This document shows, in pieces, positions 1 to 6,954 of a DNA stretch of 9,634 nt. Made by a program: the position numbers and the translations under genes. The stretch is from positions 1-9,634 of the forward strand of contig CAIYFP010000616.1 of NCBI GenBank assembly GCA_903925515.1, in the 5' to 3' direction. Below the pieces are notes generated by a model, which did not search any database, had not been told where the DNA came from, and saw only the letters and a program-made list of their open reading frames with translations. Origin of the DNA: an uncultured Verrucomicrobiota bacterium (GTDB lineage: Bacteria > Verrucomicrobiota > Verrucomicrobiia > Limisphaerales > UBA9464). Numbering within the stretch: the first letter of the stretch is position 1; each line of letters starts with the position of its first letter.

Positions 1-5
1 CCAAC

Positions 6-55
6 GCGGCGCGAGGGACGAGCAGACCCGCAGAGGTCTGTGAGGAGCGAGCCAC
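6..55 (-). repeat. Dispersed structured repeat, inverted partial copy (copy 3)
   Basis: This stretch matches the reverse complement of 117-166 at 36 of 50 positions without gaps, by hand alignment. The best-conserved part is the centre, CCCGCAG followed by GGTCTGTGA. It folds locally into a 6-bp stem (23-28, CAGACC, with 35-40, GGTCTG) around a six-base loop. On either side sit two similar arms, GAGGGACGAGC (13-23) and GAGGAGCGAGC (42-52). It lies in opposite orientation to copies 1 and 2. The window edge prevents me from seeing whether the rest of this element is present. No coding function is apparent here. Confidence 0.6.
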
Positions 56-74
56 GACGTGGGACGCGAAAAGA

Positions 75-223
75 GCCGCGGCCCTTCGGGTTGCTCCAAT
101 AATGCCCCGGGGCTTCGTTGTTCGTCCGTCACAGACCGCTGCGGGTAGGCTCCGTCCTCACGCCTTGCCCCGGGGCATTCTTGGAGCAACGAAACACCAG
201 CGATTGGTGAGACACGACACTAG
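75..223 (+). repeat. Dispersed structured repeat, full copy (copy 1)
   Basis: About 149 bp align with 9292-9441. Both copies begin with CCTTCGGGTTGC-like sequence, share a central 50-bp core (117-166 against 9335-9384, 38 of 50 identical, no gaps, mostly transitions) and end with GACACGACAC followed by TAG or CAG. Copy 1 contains a long inverted repeat, 90-113 against 167-190, pairing at 23 of 24 positions, with the core in the loop. The right end overlaps the stop codon of the minus-strand gene ending at 220. I do not recognise it as a named repeat class. Its structure and 3'-end position suggest an RNA or DNA hairpin element. Confidence 0.75.
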
Positions 224-2049
224 ACGCCCGCGAGCTGCGGGAGCGCAATGTATGCCGGGTAGCCCGGGGTGGTCACCGCCATCAGGCCATGCTTGCGAGA
301 CCATGGCGTGCGGTCGGGCCGGAGCTGCCGTGGCGGCTTCTCGGCGCGCCCACCCTGCCGACGCTGGCCTTCCGCAGGGGCAGGGCCGGCGCTGGGCTCC
401 GGCCGGGCTGCCGGCTTCTGCGCCAGCTCCATCTGACCCGTGCTGAACTCGATGACGTGCCCTTGATGCAGCAGCCAGTGCAGGTCGTTCAGCAGCGCGT
501 CGCGCTCGGGAGTCATGGCGGGCGGTGTTGGCACCGGTGACTCGGCCGCGGCTGGGGCCGCTTCCGGCGACGCAGCAGGGGCCCCGGCGGCCGATGCTTC
601 CCCGGCCGGGACACCCTGCGGGACCGGCGCTGGAACGGGCACCACCCCGGCCCCGGACGATGGCGCGAGGGCGTCAATCAACTGCTTTCTCGACGTGCTC
701 GGGTTCGCGGCGATGTACCCCACGATCTTCCTCACGCCGTCCGAGACGACCTGCGTCTCCATGTCGAGGTGGTGCGGCCGGGCCACGGCAACGTGCACGA
801 TGTTCCGGTCGCGCTTGAAGAACTGGAGCCCGATGTTGGCAAAGGCCTGCGACAGGGCCGTCCCGGTGCGGATGGGGAAACGACGCTCGCGATCGAGGGA
901 CACCCGGACCACGGCCTGGAGGGGCGCCGGCAACCGGCCCATCAGCTCGCGCTTCACCGGCGCCGAGTCCACCTCGCGGATCAGGTTCGCCGCATGCGTT
1001 TCCCGGAAATGCACCTCCACCTCCTCGCGCGAGGCGAACTTGACCGGCTCGGGCACGTTCAAGGCCGTGTACTCGGCCCGGAAGCTCTGGGACTCCAGCC
1101 ACTGCTTCACCACGGCCTCGTCCTTCACGATGCGGACCCGGGACTTGTACACGTCGAATGGCATGCGGTTGAAACGTTCCGCATGGATGCGACGCAGGCG
1201 CTCCTGGTAGCCGTGGTAGTTGGGCGGGCCAAGCACCTCGCCGCTGATCCCGCACTGGGCCACGAACGTGTAGGTGCCCTTCGGAGCGTCCGTCGCAAGC
1301 TTCTCGGTCGAGTAAAACGTGTCGAAGTGTTGCGAGAGCACATGCCGCACGGCATCCGCCTCCGACAACCAGACGGTGTCGTCCAGCGAGCACCCAAACA
1401 ACGGTTGCCGAGCCTTGCCCTCCTTGTCCCGCATCACGCGCAGCACCACCTCGTAGCGATCGGGCTTCTGGACCACCAACGCGGCCACCTCGAACAGCGG
1501 ATACGCCCGGCAGCTCAGCCGGATTTGCTTCGCCAGCGACGCCACGCCGTTGGGCTCGGGCACGAAGCTGCATTCCACGGGCACCAAGGGCTCCGGACGC
1601 GGCCCCCGCATGTCGCGCCCGCCGTCGCGGCCACGCGGCCCCCGGCGATCGGGCCCACCACGACGGTCGCGCGCACCCGCCGCCGCCGGATCCCAGTTCA
1701 ATCCCTGGGCCCCGTTCCCCGGCACAATCCCCGTCCGGGGCGTTCCCGGACTGGGCCCCCGGACGCCGTCGCGGTCACCGCCGGGCCCGCGGCGCCCAAA
1801 TCCAACCCCGCCAGGGCCACGCCCGTCTCGACGCCCGCCGGCCCCGCCGCCAAACCTTCCGCCACCACCCCCCCCGCCGCCGCCTCCGAAATCGCGCCGC
1901 GGACCGCGGTCGTCGCGCCTCCGATCGTCGCGGCCCCTCGCGTCCGGCCCATCATACCGGGCATACCGATTGGGGTCCTCGGGCTTTTGCGCCCACGAAG
2001 GGAGGAAGGCCTTCTCAAGGTCCAACGTCAGGTCCTGCGAATCGCTCAT
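220..2049 (-). CDS. RGG-rich protein of unknown function, Verrucomicrobiota-type conserved core
   Basis: 609 residues from the ATG at 2049. I chose this start because LTLDLEKAFLPSWA (7-20) looks like a conserved N-terminus; an in-frame ATG at 2139 would add 30 uncharacteristic residues. Residues 33-155 are low-complexity and disordered: Arg/Asp repeats, ten consecutive Gly (55-64), then RRGPGG- and RGPRGR-type motifs, as in RGG-type RNA-binding tails. Residues 156-465 form a folded core with conserved-looking stretches TYTFVAQCGISGEVLGPPNY (259-278) and RMPFDVYKSRVRIVKDE (295-311). Residues 466-512 are a Pro/Ala linker, then a short helical piece, LLNDLHWLLHQGHVIEF (519-535), and a charged tail. 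No signal peptide, so probably cytoplasmic. I recall similar proteins in Verrucomicrobiota but no assigned function; RNA or DNA binding is inferred only from the RGG tail. The stop codon falls inside repeat copy 1. Confidence 0.85.
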   Translation of the reverse strand: MSDSQDLTLDLEKAFLPSWAQKPEDPNRYARYDGPDARGRDDRRRDDRGPRRDFGGGGGGGGGGRFGGGAGGRRDGRGPGGVGFGRRGPGGDRDGVRGPSPGTPRTGIVPGNGAQGLNWDPAAAGARDRRGGPDRRGPRGRDGGRDMRGPRPEPLVPVECSFVPEPNGVASLAKQIRLSCRAYPLFEVAALVVQKPDRYEVVLRVMRDKEGKARQPLFGCSLDDTVWLSEADAVRHVLSQHFDTFYSTEKLATDAPKGTYTFVAQCGISGEVLGPPNYHGYQERLRRIHAERFNRMPFDVYKSRVRIVKDEAVVKQWLESQSFRAEYTALNVPEPVKFASREEVEVHFRETHAANLIREVDSAPVKRELMGRLPAPLQAVVRVSLDRERRFPIRTGTALSQAFANIGLQFFKRDRNIVHVAVARPHHLDMETQVVSDGVRKIVGYIAANPSTSRKQLIDALAPSSGAGVVPVPAPVPQGVPAGEASAAGAPAASPEAAPAAAESPVPTPPAMTPERDALLNDLHWLLHQGHVIEFSTGQMELAQKPAARPEPSAGPAPAEGQRRQGGRAEKPPRQLRPDRTPWSRKHGLMAVTTPGYPAYIALPQLAGV

Positions 2050-2391
2050 AATTTGTTCTCTGCCCCGCCACATGGGGCCGTGCTCAATCCCAATCTCGTG
2101 TTCCGAAACCTCGCGGGACCCTGAGGATGCCCCCGGCAAAAGGCAAGCCTAGGCATCGTCCCGGGCTCACGGCGCTCGTCGTCCATCCCGTGGCGTCCCG
2201 GGTCGGCCGAACCTCCCAAAAACCCGCACGACCCCGGGGAACAACGGGAAGGCTGGGCAGTCAGGAGACGGAAAGGCGCAAGGGGCAACGGCTCGTTCAA
2301 CCTTCCCGCGTCGCGGTGTGAGGTTGGAACCGGGCGCTTCAAGCCTGCTTGCGCGGGGATCGGTGCCCCCGCAACGCCGCCTTGCCCGCCC
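2050..2391. other. Divergent intergenic region
   Basis: This 342-nt gap lies between two divergently transcribed genes and so should carry promoters for both. I could not pick out a convincing -35/-10 pair on either strand. Apart from a hairpin at 2295-2330 and a short stem at 2353-2372 (GCGGGG with CCCCGC), I see no structure, and no small open frame with protein-like composition. Base composition is slightly less GC-skewed than in the genes. Confidence 0.5.
2295..2330 (+). promoter_or_regulatory. Hairpin in the 5' region of the glycan operon
   Basis: GTTCAACCT (2295-2303) pairs with AGGTTGGAAC (2321-2330), with one bulged base. Inside it, CCGC and GCGG (around 2305-2315) form a second stem with a three-base loop. 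It ends about 60 nt before the first ATG of the GHL10 gene, so it could be a 5'-UTR structure or an operator-like palindrome. There is no T-tract after it, so an intrinsic terminator is unlikely. Its role is unknown. Confidence 0.4.
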
Positions 2392-3927
2392 ATGCCGCCC
2401 CGGGGCACCGTCCGAACGGTGCGATTCCCAAAATGGAAAGGGTGGATGGCCCGTGCCATCGGCGCGGGGTGCGCGGCCTTCTGCATGGAGGCCGCACCGC
2501 CATCCCTCTCGGCCATCCCGGGCCCGCCCGAGCTCCGCCGGGAGCTCCGCGGCGCATGGATCGCCACGAAGGGCAACATCGACTGGCCCTCGAGGCCTGG
2601 CTTGAACGCCGCGCGCCAACAAAAGGAACTCCTCGCCCAAATCAAGCTCGCCGCAGACATCGGCCTCAACGCCGTCGTCCTCCAGGTCCGCCCCCAAGGC
2701 GACGCCCTCTACCTGTCGGGCCTTGAGCCATGGTCGGAATACCTCTCCGGACGGGAGGGATTGCCGCCTTCCCCCAAATGGGACCCGATGGCCTTCGCGA
2801 TCGAGGCCGCTCACGAGCGCGGCATGGAGTTCCATGCTTGGATCAACCCGTTCCGGGCCAAGGCCGAGACGTCCAAGTCCCCCGCGGCCCCTCGCAACCT
2901 CGCTCGCCGGCTCCCCGACGCGGCCATCGCCTACGGCAACCAAGTCTGGATGGACCCCGGCTCGCCCGAGGTCCGCCGCCACGTGCTCGCCGTCATCGCC
3001 GACATGGTCCGGCGCTACGACATCGATGCACTTCACATGGACGATTACTTCTACCCGTATCCCATCAAGGACGGCCCCGGCGGGTGGGTACCCTTCCCGG
3101 ATGACGCAAGCTACCGCGAGCACGGCAAGGGCATGGACCGCGGCGCATGGCGTCGCCTGAACGTGGACGGCTTCGTGCGGGATGCCTCCGCCGCGGTCCA
3201 TGGAACCAAGCCATGGGTCCAGTTCGGCATCAGCCCCTTCGGCATCTGGCGCAACAACGTCCCGCCCGGCATCCGCGGCCTCGACGCCTTCGACTCCCTG
3301 CACGCGGACGCGCGGCGTTGGCTCGTCGAGGGCTGGGTGGATTACCTTGCGCCCCAGCTCTACTGGAACATTGACCCGCCAGCCCAGAGCTTCCATGTCC
3401 TCATGCACTGGTGGGCCGCCCAGAACCTGATGGGCCGACACCTCTACGCCGGCATCGCCGCCGCACGGATCGGCACGGACCGCAACGCAAGGGAAATCGG
3501 CGCGCAAGCCTCCCTCGTGGCCGAGCCCGCCGGCGCCGACGGGCTCCTGCTCTGGAACATGCGGAGCCTCATGGACAACAAGGGGGGCGTCGTGCCCCTG
3601 CTGAAGTCACGCTTCAAGCAAGACCCCGCCGTCGTGCCCGCAAGCCCATGGCTCAACACCAACGCCCCGGCCCTCGCAACCTTCTCGGCTGGCAGGCGCA
3701 CGCCCGGCGAACTACGCCTCGACTGGGCCATGCGCCCCGGCGCACCCGCCCGTTCCTTCGCCCTCCAAGTCCGACGCGGCATCGCATGGTCCATGATCGT
3801 CCTGCCGCCCCACCAAAGGCAGTTCACCTTCCGCAACGCGGGCGGCCTTCGCCTGCCAGACGAGGCACGGCTGGTTCCCATCGGACGCGCCGGAATCGCC
3901 GGGACGTCCGGCGCATGGAACCGCTGA
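2392..3927 (+). CDS. GHL10-family putative glycoside hydrolase (DigH/YddW-like, COG1649)
   Basis: 511 residues. Motifs of the glycosyl-hydrolase-like 10 family occur in order: RGAWIAT (53-59), VVLQVRPQGDALY (95-107), HAWINPFRA (148-156), ALHMDDYFYPYP (213-224), FGISPFGIWRN (278-288), DYLAPQLYW (317-325) and LLLWNM (385-390). The DD pair (217-218) is the likely acidic active-site region. The catalytic part fits a TIM barrel to about residue 400; residues 430-500 resemble a small beta-sandwich (FN3-like) tail. The E. coli member, DigH, cleaves denuded peptidoglycan glycan strands, but the substrate here is unknown. The N-terminus is basic followed by an Ala/Gly/Cys-rich stretch, a weak export signal with no clean lipobox. 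An alternative ATG at 2446 has the better ribosome-binding site (GGAAAGG, 2435-2441). First gene of a likely three-gene operon. Confidence 0.9.
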   Translation: MPPRGTVRTVRFPKWKGWMARAIGAGCAAFCMEAAPPSLSAIPGPPELRRELRGAWIATKGNIDWPSRPGLNAARQQKELLAQIKLAADIGLNAVVLQVRPQGDALYLSGLEPWSEYLSGREGLPPSPKWDPMAFAIEAAHERGMEFHAWINPFRAKAETSKSPAAPRNLARRLPDAAIAYGNQVWMDPGSPEVRRHVLAVIADMVRRYDIDALHMDDYFYPYPIKDGPGGWVPFPDDASYREHGKGMDRGAWRRLNVDGFVRDASAAVHGTKPWVQFGISPFGIWRNNVPPGIRGLDAFDSLHADARRWLVEGWVDYLAPQLYWNIDPPAQSFHVLMHWWAAQNLMGRHLYAGIAAARIGTDRNAREIGAQASLVAEPAGADGLLLWNMRSLMDNKGGVVPLLKSRFKQDPAVVPASPWLNTNAPALATFSAGRRTPGELRLDWAMRPGAPARSFALQVRRGIAWSMIVLPPHQRQFTFRNAGGLRLPDEARLVPIGRAGIAGTSGAWNR

Positions 3928-3931
3928 GGCC

Positions 3932-5020
3932 ATGCATGTCCTCGATCCCATGCCGTCACGCGTGCTGGTCTTCAGCATGGCCGGCATCGGCGACACCCTC
4001 ATGGCCACGCCCGTCCTCCGCGAGCTCCGCGCCCATCTCCCCGGCGCCCGGATCGAGGTCGTCGTCATGTGGCACGGCAGCGCCCAGTTGCTCGAAGGCA
4101 ACCCCCACATCGACCACGTCCACGCCTTCAACCTGATCGAGCGTCCAGGGCTCCAAGGCATCCGATTCCTCACGTCGCTCCGCCACCCCCGGCCCGACCT
4201 CTCCCTGACCCTTCACCCGCAGGGCCGGCGCGCGTACCGCGCCGTCGCACGGTGGGTCGGCGCAAGGCGCCGCTCCAGCCACCGCTACGAGAACCACTGC
4301 CTTCTCGACCGCGGCCTCGTCACCGACTCCATCCCCCAGGACTACTCCGTCTCCTGCGCCGAGAACAACCTCCGCCTCGTGGACCTCCTCGGCGTCCCAC
4401 GCATCACCACGCAGCCCCGCTACGAGTTGTTCCTCGCCGAAGCCGACCACGCATGGGCCGAGTCATGGTGCCGCTCGCAAGGCCTCCACCAAACCCCATG
4501 GCTCGGCGTCCATGTCGGGTCCGGCGGCACGAAGAACCTCGCCCTCCGGCGGTGGCCCGTGCAGCGCTGGGTTGAGTTCGCCCGCCTTTGGCACGCACGT
4601 CTCCCGGACGTGCCCATCGTCGCCTTCGGCGGCCCCGGCGAACAAGACGCCCACGACGCCATCCAACGCGCCCTTCCCCCCGGCCTGGTCCGGGTCGCGC
4701 AAGCCCCCTCCATCCGGGCCGCCGCCGCCTTGGTCTCGCGCGCCCGCGCCTTCGTCTCCGTGGACACCGCCTTCATGCACATCGCCGCCGCAACCTCCGT
4801 CCCCACCCAGGTCGTCATCGAAACCCCAACCCTCAACCCCCCCGTCCACCCGCTCCGCCCCGACTGGATCCGCATCCCCAACCCCGCCGTCGCCGGCCGC
4901 CCCCTCTCGTTCTATCGCTACGACGGCAGGCCCATCGCCGGGACCAACGAGGAAATCGAGCGCGTCATGTTGTCCGTGGCCGCCGCCCCCGTCGTGGATG
5001 CCATGGCACCCGCCTTCTGA
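3932..5020 (+). CDS. Glycosyltransferase family 9 protein (heptosyltransferase-like)
   Basis: 362 residues, a normal length for the ADP-heptose:LPS heptosyltransferase (GT9, GT-B fold) family. The N-terminal Rossmann half opens with SRVLVFSMAGIGDTLMATPV (9-28), the family's GxGD loop, whose Asp (21) is typical. The C-terminal half has LGVHVGSGGTKNLALRRWP (191-209) and FVSVDTAFMHIAAA (274-287), the sugar-nucleotide-binding region; the usual D-T-G reads D-T-A here. No signal peptide or membrane segment, so it probably works at the inner face of the cytoplasmic membrane. Donor and acceptor are not predictable: GT9 proteins outside LPS core loci often act on other glycans. The ATG at 3950 fits the family N-terminus better than 3932; 3932 lies 4 nt after the upstream stop, with a weak TGAGG before it. 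Confidence 0.9.
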   Translation: MHVLDPMPSRVLVFSMAGIGDTLMATPVLRELRAHLPGARIEVVVMWHGSAQLLEGNPHIDHVHAFNLIERPGLQGIRFLTSLRHPRPDLSLTLHPQGRRAYRAVARWVGARRRSSHRYENHCLLDRGLVTDSIPQDYSVSCAENNLRLVDLLGVPRITTQPRYELFLAEADHAWAESWCRSQGLHQTPWLGVHVGSGGTKNLALRRWPVQRWVEFARLWHARLPDVPIVAFGGPGEQDAHDAIQRALPPGLVRVAQAPSIRAAAALVSRARAFVSVDTAFMHIAAATSVPTQVVIETPTLNPPVHPLRPDWIRIPNPAVAGRPLSFYRYDGRPIAGTNEEIERVMLSVAAAPVVDAMAPAF

Positions 5021-5038
5021 CCCCCTCCCGCGCGACCC

Positions 5039-6559
5039 ATGACTCGGCTCCCATGCGCCATCCTCGCGGCCGTCGTCCTCCTCGCCCCGCTGCTTCGCGC
5101 CGTGGACATCCTCCATGTCCTCGACCCGGCCGGCCTCAAGCCCCCGGAGCAAGCGCTCCTTGCCTCCGCACAAGGAGTCCTCAACCGAACGAGGCCCGCC
5201 GTATGGCTCAAGTCCGGCGGCCTCAACGCCCGCGTCATGGAATCGGTCGCCAACCAATTCCACGTCCGCCCGGTCCCGGACCCATGGCAGTTGATCCGCG
5301 AAAACAGGCACGCGCTGGAACGATTCGTCACCTGCCGCGTTTCCGACTCCTCCCTCAACCTCGCCACCTCCATGGCCGGGCAACACGGCTGGCTCGTGAT
5401 CGACGAATCCCTCCTCCCGAAGGCCCAATTCGCCGGGCTCGCCGAGGCCCTCGACGTTCGCGACGCCCCGCATGGAGCCTTCGCACGGCATGGAAACGCC
5501 GCCGCACGCAACATCCTCATCCATCAACCTCACTCCAAGCCCCTCCACCTCCGCGACCTCGCCGTCGCCCTCGGCGCATGGGTGGACTTCGAGCCCCGGT
5601 TCCCGGGCGAGCTTCCCCTCCCGGACATGGTCCGCTCCCTTGGCCCCAACACCGACGTCCTCGGCTGGGGCTCCGACGAACGGGAGTTCGTCGCCTCCGT
5701 TTCCAAGGGCGGCGGCTGGGTCCTGCCCGCCGACTGGGCTCTCAACCTTTCCGCCCATCGTTGGCTCGTAGCGCCCAAGCCCCCGCACCCACCCGCGCAC
5801 GCTCCCGCGCCAACCCCTCCCGCCCCCGGCCAGCGCGTCGTCGCGTTCGTCATCTCCGACGGCGACAACCTCCAGTGGCTCCTCGGCGGGTTCACCGAGG
5901 CCAAGGGCTTCTGGTCCAGCCCGCGCCGCGGCTCCTTCCCCGTCACATGGGAGCTAGCCCCCCAGCTCCGCAAATGGGCGCCCACCGCCGACGCATGGCT
6001 CCGCAACTCCGCCACCCCCAACGACGCCTTCGTCGCCGGCCCCAGCGGCGGCGGATACTACTTCCCCCACGTCCACCCCCAGCCCTCCGTCGCCGCCCAC
6101 GAGTCCGCACAACTCATGAAGGCCGCCGACCTCTCGGTCGCCAGCGTCCTCAATGACGGCGGGGACCCTTCCGAGGTCGCCCCTCTCCTCGCCGAGCCCC
6201 ACGTCGAGGGCGTCCTTTACAAGGACTACGCCCCCTACAACCGCCGACGCGGCGCCGTCTCATGGCATCACGGCAAGCCCGTCGTCGCCTATCGCCACCT
6301 CCTCTGGGAGGAACGGCGCCCCGACGGCTCCCTTCGCCCCGACTGGCTTCCCGAGGGCGTCGCAGCCGCCATCGCCCAGCAACCCGACGACCCGCTTCGC
6401 TCCACAGACGCCTACGCCCTCGTCCAGGTGCATGCGTGGTCCTTCCGCGACCGCGGCGGCCCCATGGAGGCCATCCATGACACCATCCAGCGGCTTCCGC
6501 CCGGCACCCGCGTCGTCACCGCGCCCGTGCTCGTCCGCTGGATCCTGCGCCTGCGGTGA
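5039..6559 (+). CDS. Secreted GxGYxYP-family putative glycoside hydrolase
   Basis: 506 residues. Residues 1-21 are a clear signal peptide (basic start, LAAVVLLAPLL core, cleavage near LRA-VD). Residues 22-245 match the style of the N-terminal domain of GxGYxYP proteins; KPPHPPAHAPAPTPPAPG (247-264) is a proline linker. The C-terminal domain holds VISDGDNLQW (271-280) and the family signature as GPSGGGYYFP (334-343), with Phe in place of the final Tyr. KDYAPY (395-400) and VHAWSF (464-469) follow. The family is annotated as putative glycoside hydrolases often found near polysaccharide-utilisation genes; catalysis is not proven to my knowledge, and Asp274 and Asp276 are only candidate active-site residues. 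It starts 18 nt after the GT9 stop, as third gene of the operon, with no evident Shine-Dalgarno site. Confidence 0.85.
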   Translation: MTRLPCAILAAVVLLAPLLRAVDILHVLDPAGLKPPEQALLASAQGVLNRTRPAVWLKSGGLNARVMESVANQFHVRPVPDPWQLIRENRHALERFVTCRVSDSSLNLATSMAGQHGWLVIDESLLPKAQFAGLAEALDVRDAPHGAFARHGNAAARNILIHQPHSKPLHLRDLAVALGAWVDFEPRFPGELPLPDMVRSLGPNTDVLGWGSDEREFVASVSKGGGWVLPADWALNLSAHRWLVAPKPPHPPAHAPAPTPPAPGQRVVAFVISDGDNLQWLLGGFTEAKGFWSSPRRGSFPVTWELAPQLRKWAPTADAWLRNSATPNDAFVAGPSGGGYYFPHVHPQPSVAAHESAQLMKAADLSVASVLNDGGDPSEVAPLLAEPHVEGVLYKDYAPYNRRRGAVSWHHGKPVVAYRHLLWEERRPDGSLRPDWLPEGVAAAIAQQPDDPLRSTDAYALVQVHAWSFRDRGGPMEAIHDTIQRLPPGTRVVTAPVLVRWILRLR

Positions 6560-6660
6560 ATGGGCAAGGCGTCCAAGAACCTCGGCAAGCATCGCCGGCA
6601 ACGCCCCACGGCCCTTGCGCACATGGCCCCCACGCCGTCGGCATGCCGCACGCGGCCCCC

Positions 6661-6834
6661 TCACCAACCGCCTGTCTTGCTTGCCGTCTTCGCGTAAAAC
6701 GGCTCGATCACCTTCTCAAGCTCCGTCCCCTTGCATTGCGGGCACTCGACCTTCTTCGTGTCGTGCTCGCGGATGCTGAGCACCTCGCTGAACTTCCTCT
6801 GGCACTTCTTGCACACGTATTCGTAGAGCGGCAT
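6661..6834 (-). CDS. FmdB-family zinc-ribbon protein
   Basis: 57 residues starting MPLYEYVCKKC, the hallmark opening of FmdB-type (putative regulatory) zinc ribbons. Two CxxC pairs, C8/C11 and C31/C34, should bind one zinc ion. The end, KVIEPFYAKTASKTGGW, is the short form of the family without the longer Gly/Ser tail. The start is fixed by the family pattern and by a good ribosome-binding site (AAAGGA) 8 nt upstream. Despite the name, taken from a formamidase operon, the biochemical role of most members is unknown. Its 3' end faces the end of the glycan operon, and its 5' end is divergent from the SDR gene across 120 nt. Cytoplasmic; likely monocistronic. Confidence 0.92.
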   Translation of the reverse strand: MPLYEYVCKKCQRKFSEVLSIREHDTKKVECPQCKGTELEKVIEPFYAKTASKTGGW

Positions 6835-6842
6835 GGCTTCGT

Positions 6843-6848
6843 TCCTTT
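6843..6848 (-). promoter_or_regulatory. Shine-Dalgarno site of the FmdB-like gene
   Basis: Read on the minus strand, AAAGGA lies 8 nt before the ATG at 6834. It is one of the few clear ribosome-binding sites in the window and supports the 57-residue start over the much longer upstream open frame, which is antisense to the SDR gene. Confidence 0.7.
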
Positions 6849-6954
6849 CTCGTCTTCGACCCGCCACGCCTCCGCCTGCACAAAACTTCCCCGTCCCGCG
6901 CCCCCCAGATCCCCGTCCCTTGCATCCGCCCGGTTCCATGGCACCTCCCTCCCC

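Noticed and set aside
769..2124. A 451-codon plus-strand frame opposite the RGG-rich protein gene.
   Set aside because: Its residues are dominated by Pro, Arg, His and Ala, the usual shadow of a GC-rich gene, while the minus strand has protein-like conserved blocks.
2167..3507. A 446-codon minus-strand frame opposite the GHL10 gene.
   Set aside because: The plus strand carries all GHL10 family motifs in order; the minus frame is low-complexity Gly/Val/Arg and crosses the divergent intergenic region.
4463..5800. A 445-codon minus-strand frame spanning the GT9 and GxGYxYP genes.
   Set aside because: It crosses two well-supported genes on the other strand and is Gly/Glu/Asp-rich antisense noise.
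6560..6697. A 45-codon plus-strand frame starting directly after the GxGYxYP stop (begins MGKASKNLGKHRR).
   Set aside because: Its second half is antisense to the FmdB-like gene, composition turns to Pro/Arg-rich noise, there is no separate ribosome-binding site and I know no such family. The 101-nt gap otherwise holds only a 10-bp palindrome at 6639-6648.
6556..6954. Upstream extension of the SDR reading frame by 133 codons.
   Set aside because: The extension is antisense to the FmdB-like gene and has no SDR features; the nucleotide-binding motif sits at the normal distance from the ATG at 6955.
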